A stretch of DNA of 34,982 bases, from positions 1 to 34,982 of the forward strand of contig JAOABG010000006.1 of the NCBI GenBank assembly GCA_026418475.1, given 5' to 3'. Both the position numbers and the translations under genes were made by a program. This stretch comes from a bacterium (GTDB lineage: Bacteria; DRYD01). Below, in pieces: positions 25,405 to 34,040 of this stretch; position 1 is the first letter of the stretch, and every line of letters starts with the position of its first letter. Below the pieces are notes generated by a model, which ran no database searches, was not told where the DNA came from, and saw only the letters and a program-made list of their open reading frames with translations.

Positions 25405-26258
25405 CAAAGTCTGAATTTCTATTTATCTCTGGTAAACAACTTAAAGGGATATTTAAGCTTAGGGGCAAGGGTGTAAGTTATGTTAGTATTAATCTTGATC
25501 TGAATAGGACAGATAAACAGTATAGAATTTCTATTATTAAGGATGGAATTTTTTTCCACCATTTTGGTTTATTACTTTCCTGGGAGGATGTTAAGAAGTT
25601 TTCTAAGAAGGAAGAGCTTTTGTATCTGGTTAATACCGAAGGTGTATCACCGCTTCTATTTTTTAAAGACAAGGTATATAGAATTTTAGATACCAATCCT
25701 CCTTCTTTGGAACTTGATGGAATTAGAATGCATACCCACAAAGTTTCCGATGATATAAAAAGTAAGATTGAGTATTTGAGAATAAAGCCTGGTAACTTAG
25801 TTTTGGATACATGTGCTGGTTTTGGGTATACTGCAATTGAGGTCTCCAAATTTGGTGCTAATGTCATTACTGTTGAGAAAGATCCCTTTGTAGTTGAGCT
25901 TTCTCGTATTAATCCATATTCAAAGAGTATGTTCACAAGTAGAAATATTACACTTATTATGGGTGATATATATGAGATTGATTTTAAGGATCAGACATTT
26001 GATTTTATAGTTCATGATCCACCTAGATTGGGAAGTAAATCAGGGTATTTATATTCTGATGAAATATATCAGAAGTTTTATAGAATATTGAAACCTCGTG
26101 GGGTTTTGTATCATTATATTGGTAATCCAGGTAAGAAATACAGGAATAAGGATATTCCTCATAGAGTTAGCCAGAGGCTTTCCAATATGGGTTTTTCTAC
26201 TAAAGTTGTTCCTCAGATACAGGGAATAATTGCTAAAAAAAGTATTTATTGGATATAA
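25401..26258 (+). CDS. COG2521-type (archaeal-like) SAM-dependent methyltransferase
   Basis: A 285-residue class I methyltransferase. An amino-terminal beta-rich domain (about 1-120, with a DGIRMHTHKVSDD junction) precedes a Rossmann domain with motif I LDTCAGFGYTAIEVSKFGA (from about 135), VEKDPFVVELSRINP as the acidic loop, and VHDPPRLGSKSGYLYSDE from residue 204. That HDPPR motif with SGYLYSDEIYQKFYRILKP and HYIGNPGKKYRNKDIPHRV matches the family COG2521, described mainly from archaea. The target is unknown; the DPPR active loop resembles the DPPY/NPPY loop of amino-group and RNA methylases. It overlaps the RuvC-like gene by four bases and ends six bases before the TamB-like gene's ATG. 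Confidence 0.85.
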   Translation: MTKSEFLFISGKQLKGIFKLRGKGVSYVSINLDLNRTDKQYRISIIKDGIFFHHFGLLLSWEDVKKFSKKEELLYLVNTEGVSPLLFFKDKVYRILDTNPPSLELDGIRMHTHKVSDDIKSKIEYLRIKPGNLVLDTCAGFGYTAIEVSKFGANVITVEKDPFVVELSRINPYSKSMFTSRNITLIMGDIYEIDFKDQTFDFIVHDPPRLGSKSGYLYSDEIYQKFYRILKPRGVLYHYIGNPGKKYRNKDIPHRVSQRLSNMGFSTKVVPQIQGIIAKKSIYWI

Positions 26259-26264
26259 AAATTG

Positions 26265-29200
26265 ATGATTAGAAAATTCTTTCTGTTTTATGTAATGTTT
26301 TTTTCTTTTTTTATTTTTGGTCTTTCTGAAATTAGTGGTAGCTATCAGGATTTATTGGAATACAAGATCAAGGGAAGTAAAATATATTCTACTGTATATT
26401 TAGACAAGATTCATTTGAAACTTGGTAGTAAGGTTGGAAAAATTGGAAAAGAATATTTTGATTACCCCACTTTGTATAAATATATAAATTCTGTTCAGAA
26501 ACAGATAGGTAATACATTACTAAGAAATTATGTTAAAATGTTTCTAAAGAATCAGATTGTTATTTACACAACTTTTTCTGTTAAGGATAAAAGTTTTAAG
26601 TTGCCATATTATTATGCTTATATACTTGATTCTACTATGGAGTCAACAATTCATTTTGATGATAACCATAATATTAAGTATATGACTTCAAAGTTAAAAA
26701 ATGATTATATTGATTTCCGTTTGTCAGCTGATGATAGTTTGTTAAGTGGAAAGTTGGATTTCAGAATTAATTTCTTAAAAGTTGGAAATGTCAACTTTGA
26801 CGGGGTGAGCGGTAGTATGGTTTTTAGTTCATTTCCTATATTTCATATGGATCTAAAATTTAGGATGAGCAGGGTTTTTTGTAAAATAGATGGTTTTAAT
26901 ATTTGGATCAATAATGCTTTTCTTTATAATCTTGATGATAAGATGTTTGTCACTGTGGGTAGTATTTGGTTTAGAAAAAATGGTATTGATTTTGGGGCTA
27001 TAGAAAAGCTAAGTTTTCAGCTAAAAGATTTTGGCTTTCAGCTAAAAGATTTTGGCTATGATAATTTTATTGTTGGCTCACTGAGTATGAGAAATGAAAT
27101 TTTAAGAATTCGTTTATTAGACAGGAATATTAAATTTTACAAACTGTTTTTTGATGCAGATTTTTTTTATTCCAGGGATGAATTGAATTTTTATTTTCAT
27201 GTTTTGGATTACAAAAAAGACAATCTTGATTTTGACTTTAGTTTTTTGAGGCAATATTACGGTTTTTTACCAAATTTGGGTAAGAAGATTTTAGATTACC
27301 TTCAATTGATTTGTTCTAAACGCTATAAAATTACAAGGGATTTATTTTTAAGTATTAATCTGTCTACAAATTCTTTCAGTATTTTTAATAAAAATTTTAT
27401 GATTTACTTTGGGGATAATAAGGTTGAGTTTTTTGATCGTTTTTTATGGATTAATCTTGACAATTTGAAAATGGTTACTTTATTTTATGAAAAGGAGTTT
27501 GGTTTTATAAATCTATATGATAAAAAACTGACATACATTTCTAAAATTAGTGGTTTCAGTATTTTTTGGTGTAATAGTTTAAAGTTTTTTATTACTGATT
27601 ATAGGAATTATGTTTCATGGAATGATGGAATTCTGTGGGCCAATTTTGAGGATGTTGGTTATTTTTTATCCTGTATACCTATTAAAAATAATGTTTTGTT
27701 GAATGGTATTTTAAATTCCAAGTTTTTCACAGAGATAAGTAAATTGAAAGAGTTAAAAGTTTTAGGAGTTTTATATATAAGACAGAGGAGTATTGGAATA
27801 TTGTTTTCTAATGAGAAAATTTTTTCTTTTTGCAGTATAGATTTTAATTATTATTTATCTCAAAGAGATGGCTACTTAAAAGCTGATTTCTTTCCAAATA
27901 ACTTGGATAGTGTTTTAATGTTTTTGATAAAATCCAAATATATTGGCTTTATGCAATATAGGGAATATTTTGTTCTGTTTTCAAATAGGGAGGTTTTTGT
28001 TAATTTTCTGGGTTCATTTTTTTACTATAGGGTTAATTGGGATAAAATAAAGAAAATATATTATCTTTTTGCCGGTAATGCTTTTATTATTGACAATATT
28101 TTTAAATCTTCATTTTTGGGTAGCTCAGATAATATTTTTAAAAATAACTTAATTAGCTTTATTGAAAAGAATTTTAATTATCTTTATAGTGATGTATTTC
28201 TTGGTAATCAGCTGATATTCTATAATGATTCGAAGTTTTTGGCTTTTTTAAGTGGAGAGAGTTTTCTGATAAGTCATGTTGATTTTTTTGTGAGAAGTGA
28301 TTCTAGAAAATTATTGAAGTTTTTCTTTACTAAAACAAGCTTTGGTTTTAATGTTCAATTTGAAAAGGGTTTAATGTTTTATGGTTATGGAATTAGGAAA
28401 TTATCTAATTTTCTGGTTCTTGATTACAAGTTCAAAAAGATTTTTGGAGTGGGAGAATTATTGAGAATAATACTTAATAATGAAATCACTAGGAATCATT
28501 ATTTGTTATCCAACCAAATATACAAGAATTTGTTTTTGGATTTTGATGTTTATTTGGATGGAAAGAAAGTGATTTACGGATTTGGTAGTAACAAGAGTAT
28601 CAATTTTGAAAGCTATTATTTGGAATTGGGAGTTGATTTAAATGGAGATGAGTTTTATATTATTTCTAATACTTTTGATTTAAATAAGATTCCTATTAAT
28701 ATAGATTTTTTGAAGGTTAGAACACTTTGTGAAATTTCGCAGAATAGCATTAGAATTTATATAAAGGATTCAGTTTTTTCTTTGAGTCATTTTTTGAAAT
28801 TTGGTATAAAGGTGGGTGGTTGGATTGATTTGCAGTTTAATCACAAGAAAAAACCTAATTTATTTGTTAATTCTTACAATTTTGATTTGGAAATGTTAAA
28901 AAATGGTGATTTTGAATGGGGTATAATGAAGTTATCTTTCAATAGGCAAAAATTTAACTGTAATTTGTCTTTAAATAACAGGTTTTTTGATTTCATTAAT
29001 TTGGTTGATTTCATTTATTTGGGTAGAGGTAACCAGGACAATGTTTTTGAACTTAATTTATCTTCTGACAATGGTATTTATTATGGAGATTTGAGATTGA
29101 ATCTTAATTTTAAGGAAATATTGTTCAAAAGTTATAAATTAAAGGATTTTTATAGTGATATTTGGGTTACTTTTGGGACTAGCTCTTTATTAGAAAGGAG

Positions 29201-30806
29201 TTCAAATTTTTTTGATATTTTTGTTAATAATCTGGATAAGTTATTTATTGAGGCAAATTTTAATGTTTCCTATTATGTATTTATTGACGAAATATACAGA
29301 AGGGGATTACAAAATATTAACATCAGATTGGATAAAGGTGTTGCTATTTTGGATGGAAAAATAAACATTTCTCTCAAGGAAATTTTAAAATTTGGGAATT
29401 GGGATAAAAAGATAAAAATTCAGAATGACTATTTTGCTGACTATTGGAATCAGATTTTATCAACAGGTTTTTTTGAAATTGTTTTTGAAAAGTCAAGGAT
29501 TGGTGACTTAACGAGTTTTTTGAATTCTTTTTTTAAAGACTTTTCTGTAAAAGAATTTTCTGTACATAACAAAAATATTGATTTTTTTAGTAATGCAAGG
29601 ATTAGTTTATATTTTATTTTGTTTGGTTATAATTATATTCTTGATTTTGAACCTAATTTTGGTTTAAAAAGTGGATATTATTTTCTGGACAGTTTAAAAT
29701 TTACTTTATTTGAGGGTAGTGAACTACTTTCTGTAATAGGTTTTGATTATATCAAAAAGAAGATTGATAACATTTATGTTAATAAATTACCTTCTTTTCT
29801 GAGTAATTTATATGAAGGTGGTTTAGTTGTAAATTTGGATTTTAAGACCAACGTTTTTAATTTTTATTTTGAAAGGTTCAGTTTTAGTTGGTTGTCAAAT
29901 AAAATTTTTATAGATGGTGGAATGATTTTGAAAGATAGGGGTTTTGTTGCACCTATTTTGAAAGTAAATGGCTCTCCTGTAAGTATTGGATTTGATGGAA
30001 ATTTCATTTCATTGATTTCTGAAATGAAAGAAATAGATATAGGAAGATTTTATTATAAGGGTAGGCTAAAAACTAATTTGGTTGTTTCTACTGATATTGA
30101 GAATTTGATTGTATATGGTAATATAGATGTTTACAGGGGGGTTATGGGATACAGGAAATATGATTTGTCAGATTCTGTTGTTAAGATTCCTGTAAATTTA
30201 TTCTTAAGTTTTAATTCTGTAAGATTTAGGAATACTTTTGCTGACTTTATTTTTTCTGGTAATCTGAGATATATTTCTGATAAAAAGGTTTTGATTGGGG
30301 AACTGAAGTCAAAGAAGGGTTTTGTTAGTTTGGCAGATGGTTTGTATAGGATCCTCGAGGGAACTTGGGGTTTTAGGAATAATATTTTGGGTGATCTTTA
30401 CGTGGTTCTTCAAAAGATGACATCTAACCCATTTGATTATAAAATAAGTATATTTAAGGGCAATATTAATAATTTGAGTTTAGAGGAGTTTGGCTCTAAA
30501 ACCAATATTCAGAATGATGATGTAATATCTGATCGTTTAAGCTTAACTTTTTTTAATACTCCTTTGCTTGATTTAGTATATTTGTCTTCTTATGGATATA
30601 CTGTTCAGAGGGAGATATTTCCTAATGTTTTTGTAAGTTACTTTAGTACCTATTCTGGTGATAAGTTTAGTAAGCTTGGGTATGAATGGTATTACTCAAT
30701 TGACTGGGTTATTTCAAGATTCAAGCTGGGTATAATAACTGCCAATTTTAGGACTTACAGTGGTGGTAGAAACAATGTTGGTATTGTTTTTGTAAAGGGT
30801 TTTTAG
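26265..30806 (+). CDS. TamB/YtfN-like translocation and assembly module protein
   Basis: A 1513-residue envelope protein with a signal peptide or anchor (about 2-22) and then a very long, mostly beta-strand body rich in Phe, Asn, Lys and Asp, as expected for a TamB/AsmA-type beta-taco that spans the periplasm and carries lipids or helps outer membrane protein insertion. The carboxy-terminal 300 residues match the DUF490 style: NLIVYGNIDVYRGVMGYRKYD, GNLRYISDKKVLIGELKSKKG and an ending on VGIVFVKGF. The start is ATG 26265; TTG 26262 is in frame one codon earlier. A 7-residue block is tandemly duplicated near residue 251. No TamA/BamA gene lies in this window, so the partner is elsewhere. Confidence 0.82.
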   Translation: MIRKFFLFYVMFFSFFIFGLSEISGSYQDLLEYKIKGSKIYSTVYLDKIHLKLGSKVGKIGKEYFDYPTLYKYINSVQKQIGNTLLRNYVKMFLKNQIVIYTTFSVKDKSFKLPYYYAYILDSTMESTIHFDDNHNIKYMTSKLKNDYIDFRLSADDSLLSGKLDFRINFLKVGNVNFDGVSGSMVFSSFPIFHMDLKFRMSRVFCKIDGFNIWINNAFLYNLDDKMFVTVGSIWFRKNGIDFGAIEKLSFQLKDFGFQLKDFGYDNFIVGSLSMRNEILRIRLLDRNIKFYKLFFDADFFYSRDELNFYFHVLDYKKDNLDFDFSFLRQYYGFLPNLGKKILDYLQLICSKRYKITRDLFLSINLSTNSFSIFNKNFMIYFGDNKVEFFDRFLWINLDNLKMVTLFYEKEFGFINLYDKKLTYISKISGFSIFWCNSLKFFITDYRNYVSWNDGILWANFEDVGYFLSCIPIKNNVLLNGILNSKFFTEISKLKELKVLGVLYIRQRSIGILFSNEKIFSFCSIDFNYYLSQRDGYLKADFFPNNLDSVLMFLIKSKYIGFMQYREYFVLFSNREVFVNFLGSFFYYRVNWDKIKKIYYLFAGNAFIIDNIFKSSFLGSSDNIFKNNLISFIEKNFNYLYSDVFLGNQLIFYNDSKFLAFLSGESFLISHVDFFVRSDSRKLLKFFFTKTSFGFNVQFEKGLMFYGYGIRKLSNFLVLDYKFKKIFGVGELLRIILNNEITRNHYLLSNQIYKNLFLDFDVYLDGKKVIYGFGSNKSINFESYYLELGVDLNGDEFYIISNTFDLNKIPINIDFLKVRTLCEISQNSIRIYIKDSVFSLSHFLKFGIKVGGWIDLQFNHKKKPNLFVNSYNFDLEMLKNGDFEWGIMKLSFNRQKFNCNLSLNNRFFDFINLVDFIYLGRGNQDNVFELNLSSDNGIYYGDLRLNLNFKEILFKSYKLKDFYSDIWVTFGTSSLLERSSNFFDIFVNNLDKLFIEANFNVSYYVFIDEIYRRGLQNINIRLDKGVAILDGKINISLKEILKFGNWDKKIKIQNDYFADYWNQILSTGFFEIVFEKSRIGDLTSFLNSFFKDFSVKEFSVHNKNIDFFSNARISLYFILFGYNYILDFEPNFGLKSGYYFLDSLKFTLFEGSELLSVIGFDYIKKKIDNIYVNKLPSFLSNLYEGGLVVNLDFKTNVFNFYFERFSFSWLSNKIFIDGGMILKDRGFVAPILKVNGSPVSIGFDGNFISLISEMKEIDIGRFYYKGRLKTNLVVSTDIENLIVYGNIDVYRGVMGYRKYDLSDSVVKIPVNLFLSFNSVRFRNTFADFIFSGNLRYISDKKVLIGELKSKKGFVSLADGLYRILEGTWGFRNNILGDLYVVLQKMTSNPFDYKISIFKGNINNLSLEEFGSKTNIQNDDVISDRLSLTFFNTPLLDLVYLSSYGYTVQREIFPNVFVSYFSTYSGDKFSKLGYEWYYSIDWVISRFKLGIITANFRTYSGGRNNVGIVFVKGF
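27015..27056 (+). repeat. Exact 21-base tandem duplication inside the TamB-like gene
   Basis: Bases 27015-27035 and 27036-27056 are identical, giving FQLKDFG twice in a row. The unit is a multiple of three, so the frame is kept. The lack of any base change points to a recent slippage or duplication event within a beta-strand repeat region. Confidence 0.95.
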
Positions 30807-30856
30807 CAAGGTTTATAGAATAAGTAAAGGGAAAATATCTAAGGAGGGTTGGTTTG

Positions 30857-31555
30857 ATGGTAACAAACGTTAAAGAGTTATTAGAAAATGGTTGTCATTT
30901 TGGGCACCCCACAAAGAAGTGGAACCCTAAAATGAAAAAGTTCATATTCACCCGAAGGGGAGGTATATACATTATTGATCTTGCTAAAACTGTTTCCCAG
31001 CTTACCAAAGCTTACTATTATCTTAAAGATATGGCCTCGGAAGGCAAAACTTTCTTAATTGTTGGTACAAAAAGGCACACAAGAGATATAATAAAAAATG
31101 AAGCACAGAAAGCTGGAATACATTTTATTGTTGAGAGATGGATTGGGGGGTTGTTCACAAATTTCCCAATTATTAGAAACAGAATAGATTATATGCTCCA
31201 ACTAGAAAAGATGTTTAACGAAGGTGTGATGAATAATTTACCAAAGAAAGTTATAAAGAAGTATCAGAAAGAGTTGGAATTTTTACAAGTTGAGTATGAA
31301 GGATTGAGAGATATGTACAAGCTTCCAGATATAGTCCTAATAGTTGATGTTAGAAGAGAAGTAATAGCAATAGAAGAAGCTAAAAAGATGGGGCTTAAAG
31401 TTGTTGGAATAGTTGATACAGATGGAAACCCAGACCTGGTCGATTTACCGGTTCCCTCCAATGATGATGCTTTTAAATCTGTACAGTATATGGTTGGAAA
31501 GATTACTGATGCAATAGTAGAAGGGAAAGCTATATACCAATCTAAGACTGCGTAA
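30857..31555 (+). CDS. rpsB: 30S ribosomal protein S2
   Basis: A 232-residue ribosomal protein S2 with the usual markers: LLENGCHFGHPTKKWNPKM at the start, IYIIDLAKT, VGTKRH, VERWIGGLFTNF, the LPDIVLIVDV strand, and IVDTDGNPDLVDLPVPSNDDA near the end. ATG 30857 is the natural start, with a perfect AAGGAGG ribosome binding site at 30841-30847; an in-frame TTG lies one codon earlier. In most bacteria rpsB is followed by tsf, but here the next gene, 10 bases on, is a CofE-like protein. The 50-base gap after the TamB-like gene shows no clear leader hairpin for S2 autoregulation. Confidence 0.97.
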   Translation: MVTNVKELLENGCHFGHPTKKWNPKMKKFIFTRRGGIYIIDLAKTVSQLTKAYYYLKDMASEGKTFLIVGTKRHTRDIIKNEAQKAGIHFIVERWIGGLFTNFPIIRNRIDYMLQLEKMFNEGVMNNLPKKVIKKYQKELEFLQVEYEGLRDMYKLPDIVLIVDVRREVIAIEEAKKMGLKVVGIVDTDGNPDLVDLPVPSNDDAFKSVQYMVGKITDAIVEGKAIYQSKTA

Positions 31556-31565
31556 TATATTTTTC

Positions 31566-32774
31566 ATGTTATATTTTCTTTGGGCTCTTATTTTACTTTT
31601 ACTTTCTCCATTTTTTATTGCTTTAATTTTTTATTTTATCAGAAGGGGTTCTTTTTTGGATGTCAAGTTGGTTGAGTCTTACATAAAGGTTTTAAACGAT
31701 AGATCTCTGTTAGTTTTTGAGTTTGAGATAGAAAACAGAGGAACTTTTCATTCTATTATTTTGGATTGTGATGTTAATTTTTTACCAGTTGTCCCAAATA
31801 AAAGATTGATATATAATAACGAAAAATTTTATTATTTTGATACCATAATTTTGAAAAGGAATAAAAAGAATAGATTTTATGCTCAGTTTGAGGTTCCCTC
31901 TGTTAACTTTAATAAAAATGATTTTGTTTTGTTTGTTAAATTTTTGTATTATGATCTTAAACCTATTAGATCTTTTTACAAGGAGTTTGACTTGAGTGGT
32001 TATCAATTCAAGAATTTTGACGGCAATTCTAGTAACAATACTTTGAGTTCTGAGGAATACTTTTCATCTACTATCAAGATTATTGATACTAATAATGTCT
32101 TTTGTTTAAAAACTAACGTTATAACTCATTATCAAAGTATTGACTATTTAGTTATCCTTATTCAGAAGGGATTATCAATGTTGAATGAGCAATATTCAAA
32201 TCAGGATAATATTGTTAATAAAAAGATTTTGGTGTGTATTGCAGAAAGTTTGATTGCCATTATTCAGCGTAGGGTGAAGTCAGTGTATGAGGTTTATCCT
32301 TCATTCGTATCTCTAATTTTTAATCATTATTTTAGTGAAGATAGTTCATTATCTAGTCCATATGCTTTGGAATTGGTAATGAGGGATATAGGTTTCTTAA
32401 GATTTTATTTTTCATTGTTTCCTGGTATTTTGGGTAGGGTTATTGGATTCAGTGGATGGTTTTATATTTTCGCAGGAAGAAAAGCTGCTGCTGTTGATGA
32501 TGCTGGAGGTACAATAAGACCATTTGATAAGTTTGTTGTTCTTGCTCCTGATAAACCCAATTCCGTTGCCAGTGATATAAAAAAGATGCTACAGGAAAGG
32601 AATAATAACTATGATATAGAAGTTGTTATAGTGGATGCTAATGATCTTGGAAAAGTTGATGTTTTGGGAACTACGAATGAGGAATATAATCAAGCTGTTA
32701 TCAAAGCTTTGAAAACCAATCCTCAGGGGAATGATGATCAACAAACTCCTATCGTATTTATACCAATATCTTAA
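31566..32774 (+). CDS. Membrane-anchored protein with CofE-like (F420 gamma-glutamyl ligase-like) carboxy-terminal domain
   Basis: A 402-residue protein. An amino-terminal transmembrane helix (1-27) is followed by a beta-rich region (about 35-145) of unknown type, a helical middle (about 185-290), and a carboxy-terminal domain. That domain, from about 298, reads FYIFAGRKAAAVDDAGGTIRP, then FDKFVVLAPDKPNSVASDI, VVIVDANDLGKVDVLG and NPQGNDDQQTPIVFIPIS. This pattern matches the group usually named coenzyme F420-0:L-glutamate ligase-like in Firmicutes and related phyla, in which most species do not make F420. A GlcNAc or peptidoglycan glutamyl ligase role would be speculation. It overlaps comEA by 44 bases. 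Family assignment is from memory of the motif, so moderate confidence. Confidence 0.6.
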   Translation: MLYFLWALILLLLSPFFIALIFYFIRRGSFLDVKLVESYIKVLNDRSLLVFEFEIENRGTFHSIILDCDVNFLPVVPNKRLIYNNEKFYYFDTIILKRNKKNRFYAQFEVPSVNFNKNDFVLFVKFLYYDLKPIRSFYKEFDLSGYQFKNFDGNSSNNTLSSEEYFSSTIKIIDTNNVFCLKTNVITHYQSIDYLVILIQKGLSMLNEQYSNQDNIVNKKILVCIAESLIAIIQRRVKSVYEVYPSFVSLIFNHYFSEDSSLSSPYALELVMRDIGFLRFYFSLFPGILGRVIGFSGWFYIFAGRKAAAVDDAGGTIRPFDKFVVLAPDKPNSVASDIKKMLQERNNNYDIEVVIVDANDLGKVDVLGTTNEEYNQAVIKALKTNPQGNDDQQTPIVFIPIS

Positions 32775-33243
32775 TCATTTTCTGCTGATAACAGTATTTG
32801 TATTAATTATTTATTTGCTGATATTTGTGGATAGGATTCCTGAATCAGTGTCTGAAAAAAAGATGATTAAGGTGTATGTATGTGGTGAAGTCCAGAATCC
32901 AGGTGTTTATGAATTACCTTTAGGTTCAAGAGTTCAAGACGTCTTGATTCTATCAAAAGTGAAAGATAATGCTGATCTTAACTCTATAAATTTGGCTAAG
33001 AGGTTAAGAGATGAAGATATGATAAAGGTATATCCATTGGAAAAAGAGAAAATAAGAATAAATGTGAATACTGCCAATTTGGAAGAGCTTTCTAAATTGC
33101 CCGGAATTTCTAATAAAGTTGCTAAAGAAATAATCCAGTACAGAGAAAGATACGGTAATTTTACCAATATTAATGAATTACTAAGAGTAAAGGGTATGAG
33201 TGTCGAAGATTTAGAAGAAATATCAAAATATATAGAATTTTGA
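32731..33243 (+). CDS. comEA: ComEA-like DNA-binding protein
   Basis: A 170-residue protein with a transmembrane helix (about 15-33), an SLBB domain (IKVYVCGEVQNPGVYELPLGSRVQDVL) and two carboxy-terminal helix-hairpin-helix motifs, INVNTANLEELSKLPGISNKVAKEI and FTNINELLRVKGMSVEDLEEI. This is the layout of ComEA, the double-stranded DNA receptor of natural transformation. ATG 32731 lies 44 bases inside the preceding gene, with AGGGGA immediately upstream as ribosome binding site. No comEC follows; the next gene is a separate exported metallo-beta-lactamase-fold protein. HhH proteins of this class also occur in non-competent bacteria, so competence itself is not shown. Confidence 0.88.
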   Translation: MMINKLLSYLYQYLNHFLLITVFVLIIYLLIFVDRIPESVSEKKMIKVYVCGEVQNPGVYELPLGSRVQDVLILSKVKDNADLNSINLAKRLRDEDMIKVYPLEKEKIRINVNTANLEELSKLPGISNKVAKEIIQYRERYGNFTNINELLRVKGMSVEDLEEISKYIEF

Positions 33244-33253
33244 TTGGAGTTAT

Positions 33254-34033
33254 ATGAAAAAATCATTAATTAAAGTGGTTATTAATTTGTTTTTATTCTT
33301 GTTTTCTGTATATAATTTTGTTTTGGCTGATAGTATAAAATATTTGGGGCATTCTTGTTTTCTGATAGAAGTTGATTCTAAAAAGATATTGATTGACCCA
33401 TATTCTTATGATATGGGTTACCCTTTATTGGGTAAAATAAGTTTGAAAGAGGTTAATTTAATCTTGAGTACTCATGAGCATTTTGATCATTTTAATAAGG
33501 ATGTTTTTAAGATTTCACAAAAATTATCTATTCCCTATTTTGTTGGTACGAAAGATGATGGACAAAATTGGAACTCTATAAATTACAAATTGGATAACAT
33601 TGAGGTGAATTCTGTTAACACTTACCATGATAGTAATTTGGGTAATGACAGAGGTAAAAACGCTGTTATTGTTATTAAAACTAAGAAATTTAAAATAGCT
33701 CATTTGGGAGATCTTGGGCATATTCTTGACAAAAAACAAATTGAGAATCTGAAAGGTGTGGACTTTTTATTTGTTCCTGTTGGTGGTTTTTTTACAATAT
33801 CTTCTATGGAAGCTGTAAAAATAATAAAAACTCTCGCTCCAAAAGTTGTTATTCCCATGCACTACAAAACTAAATATACTAAGGATTTTCCTATTTCTGA
33901 GATTAATGAGTTTATAAAATTGTCTGAAAATGAATTGAAAGACTATATCCTTTTTAAGAAAGAATATGGTGATATGATAATCAAAATGGATAACATAAAG
34001 AATAAGTCAATATTTTGTTTTATTGTGAATTGA
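33254..34033 (+). CDS. Exported metallo-beta-lactamase-fold hydrolase (UlaG/UPF0173-like)
   Basis: A 259-residue protein with a signal peptide (about 1-25, ending FVLA). The fold is clear: YLGHSCFLIE, LIDPYSY, STHEHFDHF as the metal-binding HxHxDH motif, then NTYHDSN, LGDLGH and VIPMHYKT as the further His and Asp ligands. It belongs to the group containing UlaG and UPF0173, with phosphodiesterase, lactonase or unknown hydrolase activities. It is the last plus-strand gene, 10 bases after comEA, and its end faces the convergent epimerase gene seven bases away. ComEC proteins also end in such a domain, but this protein belongs to a different branch and has no membrane part, so a competence role is only speculative. 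Confidence 0.85.
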   Translation: MKKSLIKVVINLFLFLFSVYNFVLADSIKYLGHSCFLIEVDSKKILIDPYSYDMGYPLLGKISLKEVNLILSTHEHFDHFNKDVFKISQKLSIPYFVGTKDDGQNWNSINYKLDNIEVNSVNTYHDSNLGNDRGKNAVIVIKTKKFKIAHLGDLGHILDKKQIENLKGVDFLFVPVGGFFTISSMEAVKIIKTLAPKVVIPMHYKTKYTKDFPISEINEFIKLSENELKDYILFKKEYGDMIIKMDNIKNKSIFCFIVN

Positions 34034-34040
34034 TAGTCTG

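Noticed and set aside
25478-25936. Open frame of 152 codons on the minus strand
   Set aside because: Antisense to the methyltransferase gene, low-complexity Ser/Leu-rich product, no recognisable motif; a shadow of AT-rich codon use.
34034-34040. Bidirectional terminator between the convergent MBL and epimerase genes
   Set aside because: Only seven bases lie between the stops and no hairpin can be drawn there; an A/T run inside the epimerase end is not sufficient.
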